The notes under the pieces: generated by a model | Database searches by the model: none | The model's input: only the letters and a program-made list of their open reading frames with translations | Told to the model about the DNA's origin: nothing | Source of the DNA: Prochilodus magdalenae | Taxonomy: Eukaryota > Chordata > Actinopteri > Characiformes > Prochilodontidae | DNA length: 64,000 nucleotides | Direction: 5' to 3' | Assembly (NCBI GenBank): GCA_024036415.1 | Contig: JAMWET010005514.1 | Location: forward strand, 92,501-156,500 | Program-made: the position numbers and the translations under genes | Shown: piece by piece, positions 1-11,400 of the stretch | Position numbering within the stretch: the stretch's first letter is position 1 | Layout of the letters: each line of letters begins with the position of its first letter

Positions 1-162
1 AGAAGGCCGGAATTTCGACAGAATAGCTAGAACCAGAGCTACAATGCTGGATAACCAGCTTTTGTGTTGTGAGAAGTTTGAGAATGCAAATTTTGACAAA
101 TAGAGGACTGTACTTTTTATTAGGCACAAATATATATATATATATAATATATAATAATATTT

Positions 163-240
163 AATTAATAGCGCTACTAATAATAGCTTTGGCAAATCAT
201 CAGGGACAACGTATCAAATTCCCACAGATGTCCCAAATTG
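163..240 (+). repeat. Paralogous empty site of MITE copy 1
   Basis: The stretch from the ATTAATAGC motif to CACAGATGTCCCAAAT repeats the flanks of MITE copy 1 (357-405 and 657-690) but without the element: GGGACAACG-TA-TCAAATTCCC against GGGACAACA-TA-[MITE]-TA-TCAAATTCCC. Confidence 0.75.
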
Positions 241-407
241 TGCAGAGAACGGACTTCCCGCACATTGACGGCCTCTCAACAACATAAAGGTGGGGCCCCA
301 CAGGCCACTGATGAGCATCATAATTAGGCAGAATATTTTTTATGAATTATTCACTTAATTAATAGCTCTACTTATAACAGCCTTGGCGATTCATCAGGGA
401 CAACATA

Positions 408-656
408 TCGTCGTCGTCCAAAGAAAAACAGATATCTCCAGAATGGCAACTTCACAGGAGAGGCCAAAAACCTCATTTCATTTGAATGGAAGTCAATGGA
501 ACCAGACGTCTTTCCAAGCAGTTTTGGGACATTTCTGTTGGTCCATTCTTCATGAAATTCCCACACAGTGTAAACAGCAGCTCCTGTGATCAAATGATGC
601 ATAAAAGTAAAAATCAACAAAAATGGAGATACATGTTTTTCCTTGGACAGCGACGA
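408..656 (+). mobile_element. TA-target MITE, copy 1 (with flanking TA duplication)
   Basis: About 250 bp with terminal inverted repeats TCGTCGxTGTCCAAAG and TA on each side (406-407, 657-658). The inner part carries GGAAGTCAATGGAACCAGAC. The pair TA + TCGTCG is typical of Tc1/mariner-type MITEs. The pre-insertion site is preserved at 163-240. Confidence 0.85.
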
Positions 657-830
657 TATCAAATTCCCACAGAAATCCCAAATATAGACACCCACAATAT
701 GCGACACACACCGCTAACCATATTAGCACAGCCAGGGCAGGTTTTGAGCAGGTGTACTGTTCCCGAGGTCCAGCCAATCACATGAGGACATTTACTCTGA
801 GGTTTGCAACTACTGATTGCAACTACAGAC

Positions 831-960
831 ACTGCAGCAGTGTACTGGATCTTGGACGATGGCTCTCCCCAGCGCACGTGTACACAGTACCTCTCAAGCT
901 TGATTCCCGTGGCTGTAATCCTGCAGATCCAGCTCCTCCTCCAGAGTCCTGATGCCTCCA
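831..960 (-). CDS. Possible LLTP exon 43
   Basis: After acceptor CACACACAG an open frame reads ITATGIKLERYCVHVRWGEP, then SSKIQYTAAVSVV. The C-x-V-x-W-G pattern recalls the C-terminal lipovitellin strands of vitellogenin-like proteins. The frame needs phase 1 input while exon 42 ends in phase 0, so a small exon is missing or the acceptor is different. Edges are tentative. Confidence 0.35.
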
Positions 961-1237
961 CTGTGTGTGGTGAGTCAGAAGGAGTGAGCCATTGCGCCCT
1001 GCATACACTGTCCTTACTAAGACGGTGTTGGGAAGTGATGCCAGCTGTGTTTACAAAAATGACAAAACGCATTGGTAAGTGTGCAGTGGGCCCTCCGTTT
1101 ACTCCCGCGTTCATGAGATCCGAAAGTGCGGCAGCAATTCCTGAGCAGAGGTCCAGGGACCTGAAAGTGTGGTACTGCAGACGGGCACTACTGCCCTCAT
1201 GAGGTCTGTAAGTAACAGTCAACATAACTTTAACTAC

Positions 1238-2290
1238 ACAGTCATATCAGAATATTATGACCACCCCTGGTTTGGAATGAACTTGGCCCAAAGGTGCGAC
1301 TGGACTGGGTTTGCTGGACGTATGACTAAGCTAGCACACCAGAGCAGAATACAAAACAATCAGCGTGGGCAAAGGATGGAATTTGACTAATGTCCATGTT
1401 AATAGGGTACCAGGCGAGGGGGCGGGGTACTTTGTGGGATGTTCTAGAGCTGCCATAGCAAGGTGTTTTGAGCTTGGGCTTATCCCACATTGAGTGCCTC
1501 CTAATTGCATAACCCTGGTGCCCCACAGGTCATTGATGCCAGAGGTGAGCAAAGACAAGATAAGGGGTGCAGAGCAATCAACGTGGCACAGTGGACCAGT
1601 TAACCTCTATAATGAACACAGGGGCACCGTGGAAAGTGTCAGGGATCACCATTGGGCGAACGCGCCTACTTCAGGGCCTGGCACAGCCAGTGTTAGGATG
1701 TTTTAGCGCCAACTTCGCCTCCAGGTTGCACAGGAGCACCATAACTGGACACTGGGGGGTTGGGAAAATGTTGGCATCTTGGGCAAATCCGGGTTCGAGC
1801 TGCATAAAGTGGACTGATGGTGGCGTATATGCTGCCATGAGAACCCAAACACAGGGTGGTGGTGGCAGCGTATACGACGGGGGGATTTCCTTACCTGATC
1901 TTGGACCACTAATACCACAGCAGGAGCCTCCGAACACCAATGGGTGCTCAGGTATCCTAGCAGGTCGTGTGCACTTGGACATGTTGACGTCCTTCCCTGA
2001 GAATAATGGTTCCTATGAATAGGATAACGTCCCATCTCACCACACAAGGGTGGAGCATGAGTGGTTTCAGGACCATGGTGGTGGCACATCTGGGAACACT
2101 CGGATCTCCAGGGTTACTGTGCTGACCTATACAATCTGCTGGAATGGGCAGGAGTGCCTTGGGATACCGTCCGGCGCCTAATACAGTCCATGCCATGATG
2201 TCTTGCCAGTCATCCGAGTCAAGGGTGGTAGGAGGGTGGTATTCGGTAGGTGGTCATAATATTCTGATATATCGGGGTGTACTGTACATG
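1238..2290 (+). mobile_element. Tc1-like element E2, copy 1 (decayed)
   Basis: Outer inverted repeats share CATATCAGAATATTATGACC (about 1246) and its complement near 2250. The interior, on the plus strand, keeps fragments of a Tc1-type transposase (QQEPPNTNGC, HLDMLTSFPENNGSYE) broken by stops. Lies in the intron after LLTP exon 42. Confidence 0.6.
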
Positions 2291-2324
2291 CCCGCTAAGC
2301 TTCTTCCAAATTCCCGTAGCTTAC

Positions 2325-2435
2325 CTGGGGTAACGAGTGGTAGAAGTCTAAAACCTTCCTGAATCCCAGCTTTGTGCGGGCCAACTGGCCTTTAAACCAC
2401 AACATGTCACCGTCCATCAGTAGCTCTGAGGCTGC
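2325..2435 (-). CDS. LLTP exon 42
   Basis: 111 nt, phase 0 both sides, acceptor CTGCAGTGCAG, donor GTAAGC. It encodes [20 protein letters not shown], then [17 protein letters not shown]. The coding sequence continues to the left. A Tc1-like element fills most of the next intron. Confidence 0.72.
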
Positions 2436-5400
2436 CTGCACTGCAGAAGACGAATGGTTCAGCTGTATGGAGTCAGATGCGTGAGATTAGTGACCCGGCT
2501 TCATGTGATAATTAATAATGAGCTGTATATTAGGATTCTTCATACCTGAGACTTGGCGTGAAACACAAACGGCACATACGGTCGGAAGGTAGAGACGTTA
2601 TGGGAGACGTTCAGCTGCAGCCCAGTGCTAAAACGAAGGAAATGCCCATTTGAGTTACGTTTTGCAAGCAGGTAGAGGAACCTGGAAGGCAACATGCTAC
2701 ATAGCCAGGAGTTCAGATTCATGACCTCACTATGAGACGACTTCCTAACAGGGAACATGACCCCGCCCCCTCCAAACTAGACCACTCCACCCCAGGGAGA
2801 CGTGCGTTCGGAGTCAGTGTTAGTGTATGGATAAAGGAATGACTGGATTAAACAAACAGTGTTGGTGTACCGGTAAAGGAATGAAGGGATGAAGGAGCAG
2901 TGTTGGTGTACGGATAAAGGAATGAAGGGATGAAGGAGCAATGTTGGTGTACGGATAAAGGAATGAGCGGATGAAGGAGCAATGTTGGTGTACGGATAAA
3001 GGAATGAAGGGATGAAGGAGCAATGTTGGTGTACGGATAAAGGAATGAAGGGATGAAGAAACAATGTTGGTGTTAGATAAAGGAATGAAGGGATGAAGGA
3101 GCAATGTTGGTGTACAGATAAAGGAATGAATGGATGAAGGAACAATGTTGGTGTATGGATAAAGGAATGAAGGGATGAAGAAACAATGTTAGTGTTAGAT
3201 AAAGGAATGGATAGATGAAGGAACAATGTTGGTGTACGGATAAAGGAATGAAGGGATGAAGGAACAGTGTTGGTGTACGGATAAAGGAATGAATGGATGA
3301 AGGAACAGTGTTGGTGTACGGATAAAGGAATGAAGGGATGAAGGAACAATGTTGGTGTACGGATAAAGGAATGAAGGGATGAAGGAGCAATGTTGGTGTT
3401 AGATAAAGAAACAAAGGGATGAAGGAACAATGTTGGTGTACAGATAAAGGAATGAATGGATGAAGGAACAGCGTTGGTGTACGGATAAAGGAATGAATGG
3501 ATGAAGGAACAGTGTTGGTGTACGGATAAAGGAATGAATGGATGAAGGAACAATGTTGGTGTACGGATAAAGGAATGAAGGGATGAAGGAACAATGTTGG
3601 TGTACGGATAAAGAAATGAAGGGATGAAGGAGCAATGTTGGTGTTAGATAAAGGAATGAAGGGATGAAGGAGCAATGTTGGTGTATGGATAAAGGAATGA
3701 AGGGATGAAGGAGCAGTGTTGGTGTACGGATAAAGGAATGAAGGGATGAAGGAGCAGTGTTGGTGTACGGATAAAGGAATGAAGGGATGAAGGAACAGTG
3801 TTGGTGTACGGATAAAGGAATGAAGGGATGAAGGAACAATGTTGGTGTACGGATAAAGGAATGAAGGGATGAAGGAACAGTGTTGGTGTACGGATAAAGG
3901 AATGAATGGATGAAGGAGCAATGTTGGTGTACGGATAAAGGAATGAATGGATGAAGGAGCAATGTTGGTGTACGGCAGCTACAGACAGAAGTTAGCTGGT
4001 TAGCTTTAGCTTGCTTGTGTGACGATCTCCGCCCGTGGTTTCAGACCCGCTGCAGTAACAGGACTACGTAAGGTTACACTGTGCACGTAGCTCCACTACG
4101 AGCGTGCCTTGGCCACCTGTCTATGTGCGGGATAAGTGTACCACAGTGTGAAGGATTCCTTTGATGTTTATCACAGGAGACGGGCGTGTACTGAACCTGG
4201 AAGCAAGGCGGTGGCCCTGGATCTCCAATGACAGCGACCACGTCTCGGGTTTCTCTGGCTCAACACGAGCGGGGTCTGTCAGACGGCTCCATATCCTCAC
4301 CTATCCGGTGAACACGAGGAAGAGTTTAACATGGCTCAGTCCGTCCACATACACCACAACATTCCCAAGTTCAGATTCAATCATCCTACATCCCTGTGAT
4401 TTGCCGGCCTCACACACTCGTCCATATGCAAAACTACAGCCAGGCTGATGGGTATAGTGTAGGGTGCTTGCAGAGGGTGGGGGATCGAGCCCCGGTCTAC
4501 AGCATGGAACGGCAAGGTGTTACCCACTACGCTACACCCACCATACATGGGACAAAGGTGCCACAGTTACTGGACGAGGTGCACTAAACCCTGATGGAGG
4601 TTCTCAACACTCACTTATCTCATCGTCCTCCAGTGAGGACCACCTCCAAACGTGTCCTGAGATTTGATTACCTCACTGTGCACCAGTGGGAGGGGACAAA
4701 TGGCCCATTATAACCCATAATATCATCTTTTCTTTGCTCCCAGCACCAACATCCCCACCTATCACCCACAGGCCACGCCCAGCGGGTTCAGAGAGACCAG
4801 CATTTCACATATGGAAGATTTGTGTTATTGTAGTAAACCCTTTTAGCCTCATCTGCCCGAGTCATACTTTGGCCCTACTTTGTGCCCCCCAGGACAATAA
4901 TGCCAGAGGGGACAGCCGGAGACTCCGGCATATGGTATGGGACAATTGGCGCACCATAGGAGACCACTTCTATACTGAGCACCGGAGCACCGAGGAAAGT
5001 GGCAGGCATCACGACCGAGCAGACACTGTTGAGTCTGGGCCTGTGAGGCAGATGCTTGGTCAAGGTACCAACGTTAGCCAAGGGTCTTCGCCACCGCCGC
5101 GCCCAGTTTGCATGGGAGTATGGGAAAACGGTGCCTCCCAGGAGGAATCAGGTTGATGAACATACAACACCACCACTGTGGGGCGAGCGCAGGGTGGTGG
5201 TGGCAGGTACATGGCTGGGGGGTGTTTTCCTGGCACGATCTGTAACGTCTATTCCTACCTTAGAGAAGCTGCTAAATTATAATGCCCCCCAAAAAAAACA
5301 CGTATCTCCAAAATGGCAACTTTACAGGAGAGGACAAAAACCTCATTCAATTCTAATGGAAGTCAATGGAACCAGACGTCTTTCCGACGTCTTGGTTTGG

Positions 5401-8400
5401 TCCATTCCTCATGGACTTCCCACACAGCCTTAAAAGCAGCTGCTGTGTTCAGATGATGCATAAAAGTCAAGATCCACCAACATAGAGATGCATAGATGTT
5501 TTCTATTGGACAGCGAAGACATACAACAGCAAACATAAAGAAAGGAAGTGGAGCTCGAAAATCAGAGTAGTGAACCCCCGCCCCCTTACCCGCAGCGACT
5601 GTTCCAGAGCCTGTGTGTAGCAGGAGCCCAGCAGGTGGTCCGGGCCTAACTCCCCTGTGAAGTTCACCTGTGAAAACAAGCCGTGCTTCTCATTAGTTTG
5701 TCTTGCTCGTAGGAGAGGAGTGTGGAATCAGAGGCATTTCCCTCCAATAACAGGCCCATCGACCCAGAGAGCACCGGGGTCTCTAGGCCAGCCACACGAA
5801 ACCTTCCATAGGCCAACCACACGAAACCTTCCATAGGCCAGCCACACGAAACCTTCCATAGGCCAACCACACGAAACCTTCCATAGGCCAACCACACGAA
5901 ACCTTCCATAGGCCAGCCACACGAAACCTTCCATAGGCCAACCACACGAAACCTTCCATAGGCCAGCCACACGAAACCTTCCATAGGCCAGCCACACGAA
6001 ACCTTCCATAGGCCAGCCACACGAAACCTTCCATAGGCCAACCACACGACACCTTCCATAGGCCAACCACACGACACCTTCCATAGGCCAACCACACGAC
6101 ACCTTCCATAGGCCAACCACACGACACCTTCCATAGGCCAGCCACACGAAGCTTGTCCTCCAAGGCGTGAACGCTGAGACCGAGTCCGTCTAGTGACGCA
6201 TACATCACAGGTCGAAAGTTTGAGCACGCTGGCCCTCCAGACATAAACTGGTCCCCTCTGTGATGGTCTGGGGGTCCTTTTGGTTGAGGTGACAGCAAAG
6301 TAGAACCACAGTGCCTACAATCAGCTGCTGGACAGCCAGGTTTTACCTTTTTGCTCATTATCATCCTACCAAGGAACATTACCTTCCAATCAGTGTAGTC
6401 CAAGATGACAGTTCCCGCCTTCACAGACCTGTGGCATCATGGCCATTCAGGAGCCTTCACACATCTGGACTGTTGTGGGAGGTTCTAGAGCCGCTGGACA
6501 GTGTACCTAGAGCGGACTGCTCAATAGCGGTGCCCCACAGGACAATAATGCCAGAGGGGACAGCCGGAGACTCAACAATTGGCTCACCATAGTAGACCAC
6601 TTCTATACTGAGCACCGGAGCACCAAGGAAAGTGTCAGGCATCACCACCAAGCACACACTGTTGAGTCTGGGCCTGTGAGGCAGATGCATGGTTAAGGTA
6701 CCAACATTAGCCAAGGGTCTTCGTCACCGCCGCATCCAGTTTGCATGGGAGTATGGACAAACGGTGCCTCCCAGGAGGAATCAGGTTGATGAACACACGA
6801 GAACCACCACCAAGAGACAACTGTGGGGTGGGACTACCAAACAGGCTAGCATGGATCTCAACTGGAACTTCTTCCAGGATCAGTTCTGGGATTGTTCGGA
6901 AATACAGCCCTGGAAATAAATCAAAGCCCACTCCAGTTCCTTCTTAAATCAGCATCTCCACATGTACAGCAGGTTCTCAGTGAGGAACCGAAGGTTGGGT
7001 TCTAGCTTTACTGGCAGATACAGTGAGCGTCTGGTTCATAAGAACAAGGTCCAGCAGCAAACACCCAGGACAACACAGCTACAGACTGGCAGAGGGCCAA
7101 ACCCTCTCTCTACTGACCGTGATGAGCGCCACCTCATTCCAATGGCCCTTACCCACCGTAAGATGACCTCGAGTGACCTACAGAGAGACTGGCGAGCGGT
7201 GGCTGGGGTGAAACGCACAGCGAGCATGGTTCTAAAAACAGGCTTCTGGAGGTCATTAGTGATTTTCTAAATACACAGATCTAATACAATATCTGATCTG
7301 GAGTTTGGGAGACATGCTTCCAGTAGTGTAGAGAATCAAACAGAACTGAGGGATTCTGGTCCAACACAAACCCAGAACCGGTACAACTAGAGACACTGAT
7401 CAGCTACAGGTGGGCTCTTACATTGTTTCCAGAGCTGTAAGTTTGTGTCCCCAAACTTTTGACTGGTGTTACACTGTATGCGAGGACTATAGTCACAAGA
7501 TATTCATGAGCAGGACTCAACAAAGAGGGAACCAAGGCTGTACCAACCAGTAAGTGTCCGGTGGTTTCCGTAGACTTGTCCACTCCTCTCCACAGTCCGA
7601 TCTTGAGCTCTTTGAACCCAGCATGGAGTCCCACTTCAGTCAACAGCCCATCCTCACTCTGGTTGACATAGACCTCTGCACTGTTGTTGAACGGAAGCCC
7701 TGCTCCGGTGGAGGCACAGAGAGAAATGTCGTACACCAACATGCACAGATATCCTACAGGCCTGTTTACACAATGCACCAACATATGAATTCAGGGACTG
7801 GATCACGTTTGGACTCCTGCCGAGTCTGCTCGAGTGGCTGATGGGAAGACAGGGAGACAGGGAAAGGAGAGATGGAGTTATACTCCAACCAGCGCTGTCC
7901 AGTACTCCAGGCTTATGAAATTGTCCAGGGCAAGACAGAATAGAGACTGGGACTTCCTGGACCAACAGGGTTAACCAGTCTTGACAGCATCATGTCCGAA
8001 AGGGCCTATTAATAAGTTCCTGGCCAAAGGCTGGTAGCATCCGGGAATGGCTAACGCTGTGGGAGGTTCTAGAGCCACTGGACGGTGTACCTAGAGCGGA
8101 CTGCTCTTGCACAATAGTGGTGCCCCACAGGACAATAATGCCAGAGGGGACAGCCGGAGACTCCGGCATATGGTACGGAACAACTGGCGCACCATAGGAG
8201 ACCACTTCTATACTGAGCACCGGAACACCGAGGAAAGTGTCAGGCATCACCACTGAGTCTGGGCCTGTGAGGTACCAACGTTAGCCAAGTGTCTTCGCCA
8301 CCACTGTGTCCAGTTTGCATGGGAGTATGGGAAAACGGTGCCTCCCAGGATGAATCAGGTTGATGAACACACAAGAACCACCACCAAGAGACAACTGTGG

Positions 8401-11400
8401 GGCAAACGCTGGGTAGTGGTGGCAGTGTACATGGCTGGGGGGTTTTCCTGGCATGATCTGGGACAACTAATGCCACTCCAGGAGCCACTGAATGCCAATG
8501 GGTCCCAGCAGATGCGCACCCATGCATGTTGATGTTCCTCTCTATAGGTAAGGGTGCCTATCAACAGGACAATGCCCCACCTGGTTTCAGGATCACCGAT
8601 CTCAAGCCTTCGGTGCATATCTGGAAACACTTGGACCGCCAGGTTCACCGTGCAAACTCAAAACCTCATCACCCGAAGGACGTTAGCGTTCCGCTAGCTA
8701 GAATGGGCACGAGTGCTAATACAGTCCCTGATATCGTGCTAGTGCCACCCAAGCCAAGCCTGATCACTCCCAGTGTTAGGTAGGTGCTGATAATATTCTG
8801 ATATGACTGTATATACCAACACAGTAATTCCAAACTTCGGAATAGTAACCACAACGATAAGACTTTAACCTGCAGAGAGTAACCAGGGGAAGGTGTGGTG
8901 GAGCTGGGCATGGAGACCACCCTGGCCGCCGTTCCGTTCAAAGCCGTCGCTGATGTTAAGGCATAGTGAGCTCTCCTGAGCCAGCACACAAATCCAGGCA
9001 CTTTGACAGAGGGTCATCCTCTCTTCACATGCAGCCTCCTCATGGACGCGCCTCAGCTTCACGCCATATACAGCATGATCCACCGTCACGGTCAGCTGTC
9101 CTAAAGAGCAGCACAGCAGCAATCAGAATACTTCAGTGTCACACTGCAACATCTGGAATGTACCATGGACATTACCTTAGATGGTGAAGAAGACAAAGAA
9201 ATTGGACAAAGGAACGGCTATCCCAAAACCAAGATGACCTCTAACCCAAAGCCAAGATGACCTCTAACCCTAAGCCAAGATGAACTCGGGGTCTTGTGTT
9301 CAAATGAGGAGGAGGACCCAGTCAGGAGTCATGTTGTCACGATGTTGTCACGCTTCCGGGTTCCCCCTCTTCCCAGAATCCACCACCTGATGATGTCAGC
9401 ATCACATGTCTGCAACCACCCAATCAGGTTCCGTTTTCCCTTCCCTCCTTTGTCACCTGTTTATCATTAGATCTGTGTGATTATATACTCCCCTCTGTTT
9501 ACTGGTTTATTGGATTGTTAGGTTTTTGACTTCGGCCTGTCCTCCTGGTTATGACTCTCCCTTCCCCCTTTGTTATGAGTGCCTGGTTTTTGCTGGTAAG
9601 CTTTACTGATAACTTTTTTAATAAACCTTGCTTTGATTTTAACTCAGCGTGCGTCAAACTAGGTTTGTTGATTCGGACAAATGTCCAGCAACATGGTGGA
9701 TGAACTCAGTCAAAGGAGTCATGGATAAGTCAGGAAGAAGCCGGAAGACCCAAACCCAAGACGGTGTATTCAGGAGGAAGACTGTCCAGGACTGCGTGTC
9801 CCAGAACCATCATTGGGCAACCACCGTGATAACCTATAGCTTCTCTATCATTTGTCCTCTGGCCACTGGTCCCCAAATATACTGAGGCGCTAAAATTTCC
9901 ATTAGAGCTCTCTACTGTAATATATGCCTGAAACAGAAATAGTAATTAACATACATTTATCATGTCCGGTCATGTGACCTGCAGGAAGTCTACATATCAG
10001 CGCTGTCCAAAAAAAAACAAGTATCTCCAAAATGGCCACTTTACAGGAGAGGCCAAAAACCTCGTTCAATTTGAATGGAAGTCAATGGAACCAGATGTCT
10101 TTCTAGGGAACTTTGGGCCATTTCTGTTGGTCCATTGATCATGAAATTTGTACACAGTGTAAACGGCAGCTGCTGTGTTCAAATGATGCATAAAAGTAAA
10201 AATCGACAAAAATGGAGACACATGTTTTATTTTGGATATGCTAGAAATAAACAATAACTGTCCCAGATAAACAACTTTACACACTGTGCGATCGGCTCAG
10301 GTGGCCTGAGTACTGTGCTCTATGTGCTTCATGCCATAGTCTACCTTCAGTGACGCCGTTTGATTGATCCAAGAGTCCCGCTAGGCTGGAGGTGTGTGGC
10401 AGGAGGGAGTAGTTGGTCAGTGGGATAATCAAGTCCCCTGACAAACTCAACAGCAGACCAGGGTTTTGCATCACAGCTCCACTCAGCTGGGCCCGAAACG
10501 TCTCCTCTCGCTTCCCCAGTGAGCACAGGACACAGAAGCTGAGACAACGAGCAGGAAAGACACATGAGAAACAATGAGATGTGCAGAACCCCCACATACA
10601 CTACTGAACACTCACACTAGGGGGCACTGAGCACACTTGCCCGGAGCAGTGGGCAGCCCTATCCACAGCACTCGGGGAGCCGTTGGGGGTTAGGTGCCTT
10701 GCTCAAGGCCACCTCAGTCGCTACTGTCAGTTTAGGCAATCGAACCAGAGACCCTCCGGTCACAAGGCTGGTTCCCTAACCTTCGGTCCACGACTGCCCA
10801 ACTCCACGACTTTGGCATGGACTGGACAAGGTTCTGGATGTAGCCCCATCAGTATTCAGACACTCTTACATCTAAGCATTGCTCAGTTGGTCCAGATGTG
10901 GTGGATGCCTTCCCTGGCACAATTCCGAGGAGAATTCCCTGTAGACTGGGATTTTCCCACTGCTGGTAGACCCGTATGACCGTACGCTGCTTCCATACAC
11001 CTGCAGATTCAGCTACTTCCTCACACTATGGTCTTTGGCCACGCCCACATGCTCAGTCCCTCCTTTTAGCCAATCATTAACATCTGCTCTGGAGCGTTTA
11101 CCACACATGGAACGAGACACTCCCTGCACTGTAGCACCTCTTCCCAATCTATGGATCCCGTCCCTCACACCCCACAGGTATTTATAGCCCCATCATCCTC
11201 CTGCAGCGCCATCTGCAGGAGCCTGAAGTTACCTTAAAGGTGACTCGGTGAGCTGATTACTTTATATCCCAAAATGCAACAGGTAACTACAATGACCAGT
11301 CTACTGGGCATAACGTGACTGCTTGACACCGTTAGAGGCAATGCAATGACGTAGGCAACTTGTTAGCATGGTGCCCATTGGTGCCCATTCACTTCCATTA

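Noticed and set aside
2777..3962. Overlapping 187-282 codon frames
   Set aside because: Products of the 41-bp minisatellite, stop-free in all minus-strand phases.
4472..4545. Functional tRNA gene
   Set aside because: A and B boxes are present, but the stems do not pair as a cloverleaf; a SINE head is more likely.
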